DNA from: Castor canadensis
Taxonomy: Eukaryota > Chordata > Mammalia > Rodentia > Castoridae
Assembly: GCF_047511655.1 (NCBI RefSeq)
Contig: NC_133390.1
Span: 123,050,083-123,114,082, forward strand
Reading direction: 5' to 3'
Length of the DNA: 64,000 nucleotides
The notes under the pieces are model-generated. The model was not told the DNA's origin. It ran no database searches and was given only the letters and a program-made list of their open reading frames with translations. Of the stretch, positions 57,603-64,000 are shown piece by piece (position 1 is the first letter of the stretch; every line of letters begins with the position of its first letter). Position numbers and translations under genes: made by a program.

Positions 57603-59882
57603 TTTTTGTCTAGCCATAACAAAAACTTAAAACTTCAAGGCAAATAACACTCTCAAAATCTGAATTTAATTTAAAACAAATTATTTTGAATTATGTAAGG
57701 TTAAGTTTTACTTTTTTGTTAAACTATTCAGACTGTAATTCTTTTAATACAAGTAGCACAATAAAGTTTATACTGCTTTGGAGAAAAATCTACTTGTTTT
57801 AGTCTGTCATAAATGTCATCACAGGGCTTTTTGCAGATTTTTAATAGGTGTGAAATAATTACTTCATAAAAGTAAGTTAACCAGCACCACTTCACCAGTA
57901 GTTTGTTACAATGAAAAAAAAAAAGCTTCAATGAACTTATCTAAAGTGTGATGGGTATTGCTGGTTCCTTAGTGCAATCTTAAGACATTCAGTATGCTTT
58001 CCAAAGGGTTACTCAAATTACACAGCAATAAATATAAATGTTGTGTACATACTAATTACATAGACAGTCATGATATGAATAATGCAATTCAGAAATAGTT
58101 TACTACTGGCATTTTTGAGATGGCAAATCAGTACCTGTCTTGGAAAAAAGAAAATACCAGTGATACTGTTTAGCTCCTGAAATACCAAGCACATTTTAAT
58201 TATTTGAAATAGCTAGGCATATGAAATAATTATAAAGGTGTTTAACAACAGTCTCTAAAATGCATTTTTTCAATGAAATTTGAGGAAAACTGCTTAAGAG
58301 CTAAATGAAAATGAAAACTAGGTCACTGTGTTTTAACACATACTTAATCTTTCTGTCTTCTGCCTTTAATGTTGCCTGAACTGAAAACTACATAGTAAAA
58401 GAAATCTAAAATTATTACTAAGAGTAAGCTCTCCCTCTTGTGGATAACCAAAGTAACTGCAGCTAAGCTACCCACTTAACTCCTTATTATAACTTCAATT
58501 ATGTAAAAAGTTATTAATTCTATCTACTTTAACAATATGTTTCTATCATTACTTGATATTAGAAAAGCTAATTTGTTATCTCAAATTTTTAGCAAGTTTC
58601 CCACTAACCCCGAATTATTATGTATTTTTTAAATTAAGTATTTTTGAGACTATGCATAACTGCATGCCACTTTATTTCCCAACTGGGAGTGTGTACTTCA
58701 AGTTTTGCTATAAATGACACAAGCAAAAGCCTATTAATATATACTTACATAACTACTTGAATACTAAAATGTAATACTAAATCATTCCAAATGAGAACCC
58801 TAAAAAACAGATGGAAAAAAAAGTAATGATGGTAGAGCATTTATTACATACTAGGCATTTCACCCATATTCTTACACCAACTTGGCAAAGTCGGTGACCT
58901 CATTTTCAACAGGTAGGAGTCTATTCCTGTGTACTAGGTTGTTTTTAAAACCATCTTTCACCTGTCCAGTCTAATAACTGCCCTTTCAGGGGAGCATTTT
59001 TCTTATTGTCACTGAGGTCATAATCCACTTAGCCACTACCTATAACATGTTGACTGCTAACACAGTCTTCTCAGCCTCAGTATAAAATTTCCCACTTCTG
59101 ACTTAAATGTTATAGAACCCATTTGTCTGCATCTGAAGAAAAGGTTACATGTCCTGATTATATAGAATAAAACTGTAAAACCCCAGTTTCGTTAAATACT
59201 ATACATTCAACTGATTATAATGTATTCATTTCCACCTTTCCAAAAATGAAGTAACTTATAAAAAAGACAAATACAACAAATTAGTAAGTGAAACCTAGGT
59301 TGAAGAAAAGGTAACTTTAACAAGGATTACCTTTAAGAAAAAGTTTGCACAGTACTGTACTAGATACATTAAAAAAAAAAAAAAAAAAAGGAAAAACTTC
59401 CTGGTTGTAAGTGTAGATAAAATTAAAATTTGAAGGCATAATCAAAATGCCAGTCATCAAACAGCAGAGTTGAGTAGTTGCAACACAGACTATCTACTGC
59501 TATTACTATAGGAGAAGTTTGCTTAACCTTGATCTGGAAGAGTGGCTGCATATCATTTCCTCAAGCTACTTTCCTAATTAATCCATTTCTCCCAAGCAGG
59601 CTTTTGATAGAAATACGTAGAAGATAATTCACATTTTACTTAGGTCAGTAAACTTTGGAAGCCAAATGATCAAAGTCAAATCAGTATTTTTCAACAGTTG
59701 GAATGTATCCACAGAGAGAGGATACTACATGCTAACATAGTAAAAATAAAATTAAGTTAATTTAAAACAAAGAACTAAGTTACTAAGGAAAAGTGGTATG
59801 CACTGGAAAAAAAAAAAGTTGAAGTACATAACTCTGATAGTGACTTAAGAAGGAATAGTTCTCTTAAAATTCATGCTATCTT

Positions 59883-59980
59883 GGGCTGGGGACAGCCCAG
59901 GGTCAAGTGATAGAAGGCCTGCCTAGCAAGTGCAAGGTCCCGAGTTTAAACCCCAGTACTGGGGGAAAAAAAAAAAACAA
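59883..59980 (+). mobile_element. ID-type SINE monomer
   Basis: GGGCTGGGGACAGCCCAGGG, CAAGTGATAGAAGGCCTGCC, GAGTTTAAACCCCAGTACTG and a poly-A tail. Confidence 0.88.
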
Positions 59981-60357
59981 CCTAAGAATATATGCTAACC
60001 CAAAGATTTAAGGTCGCAAAAGGTTTGGCCTTAAGAGAAAGAAATATTACTGTATGTGGAAATGCATAATTCCTCATATATAAAATCAGGGTTTATTATA
60101 GAATACTTCCACAGAGAAAATTATTACTTAATGTCCAAAAATTTTAAGAGATCACAATGTGTACCTTTCTAGTACTTATATTCAAACCTGGTATAAAGAA
60201 ACATTTTTTGTTAACATATTGTGATCACAAGTTACAGTCAACATTCAAATAAAAATGTAAGGTTAAATCCTAACAAAAATCTAGATAACCTACAGATAAC
60301 CTACAAAGTGACCTAAGGAGGAAAACATACTATTTTAATATTGAAGAATGTTTATAC

Positions 60358-60416
60358 CTTGAAATGCTCAGTCTTTGGAGATCTCTGTTCTTCAGATTGT
60401 CTTCCTGAGATGGATC
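60358..60416 (-). CDS. AZI2: AZI2 internal coding exon
   Basis: 59-bp exon after acceptor AATGACAG. It reads DPSQEDNLKNRDLQRLSIS plus AG, joining to T of the next exon to make Ser. The donor is GTATAA. It matches the short AZI2 exon upstream of the TBK1-binding region and is part of the coiled-coil end. The earlier coiled-coil exons are right of the window. Confidence 0.95.
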
Positions 60417-63400
60417 CTGTCATTTGTTTTAAAAATAAAAGTAAAAAGTTATAATTGTTATACTTTTTATCTAAGTTATTCAATACCACAGATATGTTTC
60501 AACTTTTACAGAACACATCTATAATTATGTAGCATCAAACTAGATTTTATACTCAATTTTAATGAGATACTGCCATGCTATCCCAATTATTTCTAAATCA
60601 CTTAAAATTAGAGCTTAATGTTTTCATTAAAAACAGTCGCTCTCATGTAAAAGGACTTGTAAACTGGCAAGAAGGTATAAAGGAATTATCAATCTGAACT
60701 TTATATTCAAAGAGAAGCATTCATCACATTATTGTTTACGTAAGGTACATCCGAATGAATTCTGTGAGAAAAATCAAAGTTCTTTGGTATATCATGTTTC
60801 TGCACTAAATTACAAAAACATTAAAAACTGAAAATGTTACAGTTTCTAAAAAAAAAAAAAACCCACAAATTTCCTCCTGTCCATAGATGCAAAATGATAC
60901 CTTCTGTAACATCAAGATTTCAGTTGGAACACCTAATTGTTATTTCAACTCTTCCTTTTCTTGGTTCATTTCTTTATATGAGTTGTGGCAAGGATTTCAT
61001 GACATATCTAAATATTTGTAAGTTTTAGTAGTTTAGGTTGTAGGTATAACAGAAAGAACCTTTAAAAGATACTTTTTAATGAGTTTATTAATACATAAGG
61101 TAAGTCTCTACTTGTTTGCAGTGCATTCAGAGTCTGTCATAAAAATGACTATTACAGGTGCTAACTCTTCTACAGAAGAAGCCAGTGTATGATGAGAGAA
61201 TAAAATTTAATTTTACTATTTCTGACTTACATAATGTAAATTGTATGTTTTAAAGTGGAACATCAAAAATTGCAAAGACTTCATGAGTACACTGACTAAC
61301 AATTAAACTGCATATTAGAGAGCCGTCTGGAAAGGAGAAACAGAACTGGCCCATGAGTCAAGGGAGGTTTGTCCACTGACAAAGATATCCTTGGATATTG
61401 TTCTTTACTATTCTGCAAAGTAAATGAAAAAAAATGAAATTACTCTCAGATCACTGATTCTCTGTATCACTAATTTAAAAAATTATTTTCATTAGTATAT
61501 ATTTAAGCATATATGTTCATTAGAAGCATGTATGTTCACTAGAAACGTTCCTCATTTTTAAAGCCAAAAATACATATTTTAAAAATCTGACAGTAAGTAT
61601 TTTTCTGGCTACTGTCTAACAATTTAGAAAATCTAATTAAAATCAGCAATAAGCACAAAAGAATTCAAAGACTGATCCTGAACAGTAACGAAGTTTTTGA
61701 TGTTCTGAAGGTAGTGATATTTTCTAATTTGTGCAATGCAATACAGGTGTTTCACAAACAAAGGCCCGTAAGAACAGACTCTTTGGAAACAATGTTCAAG
61801 TTACATGGGTTCTTTATACTACTTCTCAGAATCTTTAATATACTGCAATAGCACACTGTAAATCTGTACATGTGCTATGGATTAGGCATCTTCTATACTA
61901 ACTCCATCATACTGATCTAGTCTTTTCTTTGGCTCTAGAGTTGTATTTCTTACAGGATTAACTGTTTTGAATGTAAATGGCTGCAATGTTGTAGGATACA
62001 TAATCTCTACAGGGCCCCTAGTAAAACTGCCTCTAAAACCCCGACCTCATCAACACAAAACATTAATCTATTAGGTTCACTAATATTCAAAAACAAAACC
62101 AAAATACTAGTATGTCCATGTAGGATGCCATTACACACTTCAGAAGGTATTATTAAGTATGTTTCATAGAAAAAAAAATCTAAAAAATATTTGTAAGTAA
62201 GGTTATATTAACTACAAAGCAAGTCTACTAATAGGGACATACATTTGTTTCTTTAGCTTGCTCTTGATCCCATATCCAAGAGCATTCTAAGCAGTAATAC
62301 CTCTAAAACAAGATTTAAAAGTACACAACAAAATTTCAACCTGGAAATCTTGATAAATTGTTTTTCCAATTTTTTTCTTGGTTCATTTCTTTATATTAGA
62401 TATGGGCATTTTATATATCACAGTCTCCCACTACCGCTACTAAATGGCTATGAAAATAAGGACAATGTTTTAAATTTTTCTTCTTTTCAATATTCCTCCT
62501 TTATTTCACCTAGATTTAATTCATCATCAATTAAAGAAAAATGATTTTCAAAGTTTCTTCTACTTCTAAAAGTTTGCTTCCAATGATCAGGATGCTTATG
62601 ATAGATTTAAGCTTAAAGCAAATTTATTCCCTAGCACCACCTAGAACCAAAACTTTACCCCTCAACAATAAAAAAAAAATTAAAAAAGAAAAAACTTTAC
62701 CCCTCAATTCTAACACACAGATACCTGTAAGTGCTGCTTTTCTGTATTCTCTAAGGTTTTTATTTAATTTGACGATTTTACTATACTATACGTCGGGGCA
62801 CCATGCTGCTTTACATACAGTAATTTGACTTTATGAAAAAAGAGGTACTTAGTGTCTGTAGAAAATAAGTTCCTTAAAATCTTAAATGATTCTCCAAATG
62901 TTAATAAGCAACACAATTAGGACCAGACTCCCACAATTCCATGGTATTGCTTCCTACTCTACAGTGAAATATCCATTATATATAAAAGCTATTAAATTGT
63001 TTTAAGTAGAATGTATATACTGACAATTATCCAGAGCATCAAGGTGTAACTCTTGCAAGCACGTATTTTTAAAAGAGGTCTATCAGTGGCTATAGCAACT
63101 GGGCTCATGCAATAGGATGCTGACTGGCCACAAGTTCAAAACTAGGAAAATCAATTACTGATGTCAAGAAAAACACATATTTTGGCTCTAATACAAGTTG
63201 ACAGTAATTTTCATAGTGTTTCCCCTTTATCAGATCCAGGGGCTCCAAAGCAAGTTCTCATTGCCCATGAATTCATTTGGTTCTTACATGTGGCTTATTC
63301 TTATTCAGTGACTACATTATGGAAAAGAGAAATATAAGCTCCATCTATAGACACTCGGAATTCAGGCACAGAGTCCTAGTTGCCAGACAAGGGGGAAGTA

Positions 63401-64000
63401 GTTCCTCTTTTAGATGGTAGCATCCCAGACAATATGGAATAGGTTGGAATACTCTGGTGGGCAAGATGGTTGAGTTTAACTGGTTATACCTACTTGGAAT
63501 ACCTGAATGCATAAAATGGTATTTGTATCAGACTACTAAGATTTTCCATTTCTTTTAACAACTATTTTAAATCTTTCATTTAATGCAGTGTTCTCACACA
63601 CCCCTCTGCTTCTATATCACTTTATTTTTAGCACTATCTGTCATGACATCTATAAACATATGTCCATGCTTATTTAGAACCCAATGTAAAGTATTAATGA
63701 AGAGACTCCTGGTGAGGAACTTAGAGGCAGCTTCTATTTTAGTTTTAGTGAATAACATTAGGCTAATCACAGAACAGCTTGGTAGGTTTTTGGTTTTTCC
63801 TAATTCTTGAATTCTCAGCTATTTGCTGATAGTTAAAAGTTGCCCCTAAAAGTATCCATCGCTGAAAAGAAGCAGGCACTGTAAAGTTTTTTGTTGTTGG
63901 TTTTTTTAAAGAATTCTAAAAATCAAGTTGTCTCTTCTGATATCTAAATTAATCAAATTAAGTAAATAAAATGGGAAACTTAAAACTTGAGTTCTCTTTA
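60417..64000 (-). other. AZI2: AZI2 intron (partial), toward upstream exons
   Basis: I searched for the preceding AZI2 coding exon by eye on the minus strand and did not find it, so it lies past 64000. The interval is AT-rich with a coding-like segment at 61882-62046 and no clear SINEs. Confidence 0.75.
61882..62046 (-). other. Unidentified coding-like segment, 54 codons plus stop
   Basis: On the minus strand, just after a TGA (62047-62049), the frame GRGFRGSFTRGPVEIMYP runs to ...KKRLDQYDGVSIEDA and a TAA (61882-61884). It looks protein-like: an Arg/Gly-rich start, then a mixed polar tail and an ordinary stop. There is no ATG start, so it would need a splice join; GATGAG just upstream could be a weak acceptor. 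A minus-strand AATAAA lies at 61084-61089. It could be a pseudogene end, an alternative terminal exon, or chance. I do not recognise the protein. Confidence 0.4.

Larger units (their letters stand above)
56248..60357 (-). other. AZI2: AZI2 intron (GT-AG) with reverse SINEs
   Basis: Donor GTATAAAC just after 60358, acceptor TTTCAG before 56247. It holds a SINE cluster at 57178-57600, an ID SINE at 59883 and an A-run about 59371-59389. No other exon was recognised. Confidence 0.88.

Noticed and set aside
1..64000. CRISPR arrays, operons, phage or bacterial systems
   Set aside because: No regularly spaced repeats or dense coding; the sequence is plainly mammalian.

Overview
The window is mammalian nuclear DNA, most likely from a rodent. 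It is AT-rich, gene-poor and intron-dominated, with a L1 LINE of mammalian type, dozens of B1-like and tRNA-like (ID-type) SINE pieces, old L2, MIR, MaLR, hAT and Tigger fossils, and one gammaretrovirus-like provirus. The SINE type (a B1-like arm joined to a tRNA-like tail ending in CCCTGAGTTCAAACCCCAGTA) and the L1 3' end fit a castorimorph rodent such as beaver. The species call is an inference from repeat style, not a search result.

Two host genes are recognised, in convergent order. CMC1 (twin CX9C mitochondrial protein, a cytochrome c oxidase assembly factor) runs on the plus strand. Its last two coding exons lie at 35496-35586 and 43574-43694, and everything from base 1 to 35495 is the intron before them. 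AZI2 (NAP1, a TBK1/IKKe adaptor) runs on the minus strand. Its last three coding exons lie at 60358-60416, 56129-56247 and 53497-53909, and its earlier exons lie beyond the right edge. The CMC1-AZI2 tail-to-tail order matches the mammalian arrangement (human 3p24). All exon joins keep frame. The AZI2 intron between 56129 and 53909 uses a GC donor.

Repeats by region. 0-7 kb: hAT and Tigger fossils, then a 3 kb 5'-truncated L1 with ORF2 open except for one stop, then a CT microsatellite. 7-35 kb: intron with many SINE pieces, MaLR and L2 fossils, and a second short L1 (17958-18728) flanked by a perfect 15-bp target-site duplication. 35-44 kb: CMC1 exons, SINEs, L2 and MIR pieces, and an unexplained moderately GC-rich block at about 37.8-40.4 kb. 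44.15-49.95 kb: a provirus on the minus strand between the two genes, only about 460 bp past the CMC1 stop. 50-64 kb: AZI2 3' flank and introns.

The provirus is the most interesting object. Its two LTRs are almost identical over about 450 bp, which suggests a recent insertion. Yet gag, pro, pol and env already carry large deletions, frameshifts and stops. This fits a defective genome that was copied and moved by proteins supplied in trans. I found no prokaryote-type system, CRISPR array or novel gene cluster. One short coding-like segment (minus strand, 61882-62046) is unidentified and worth a search.
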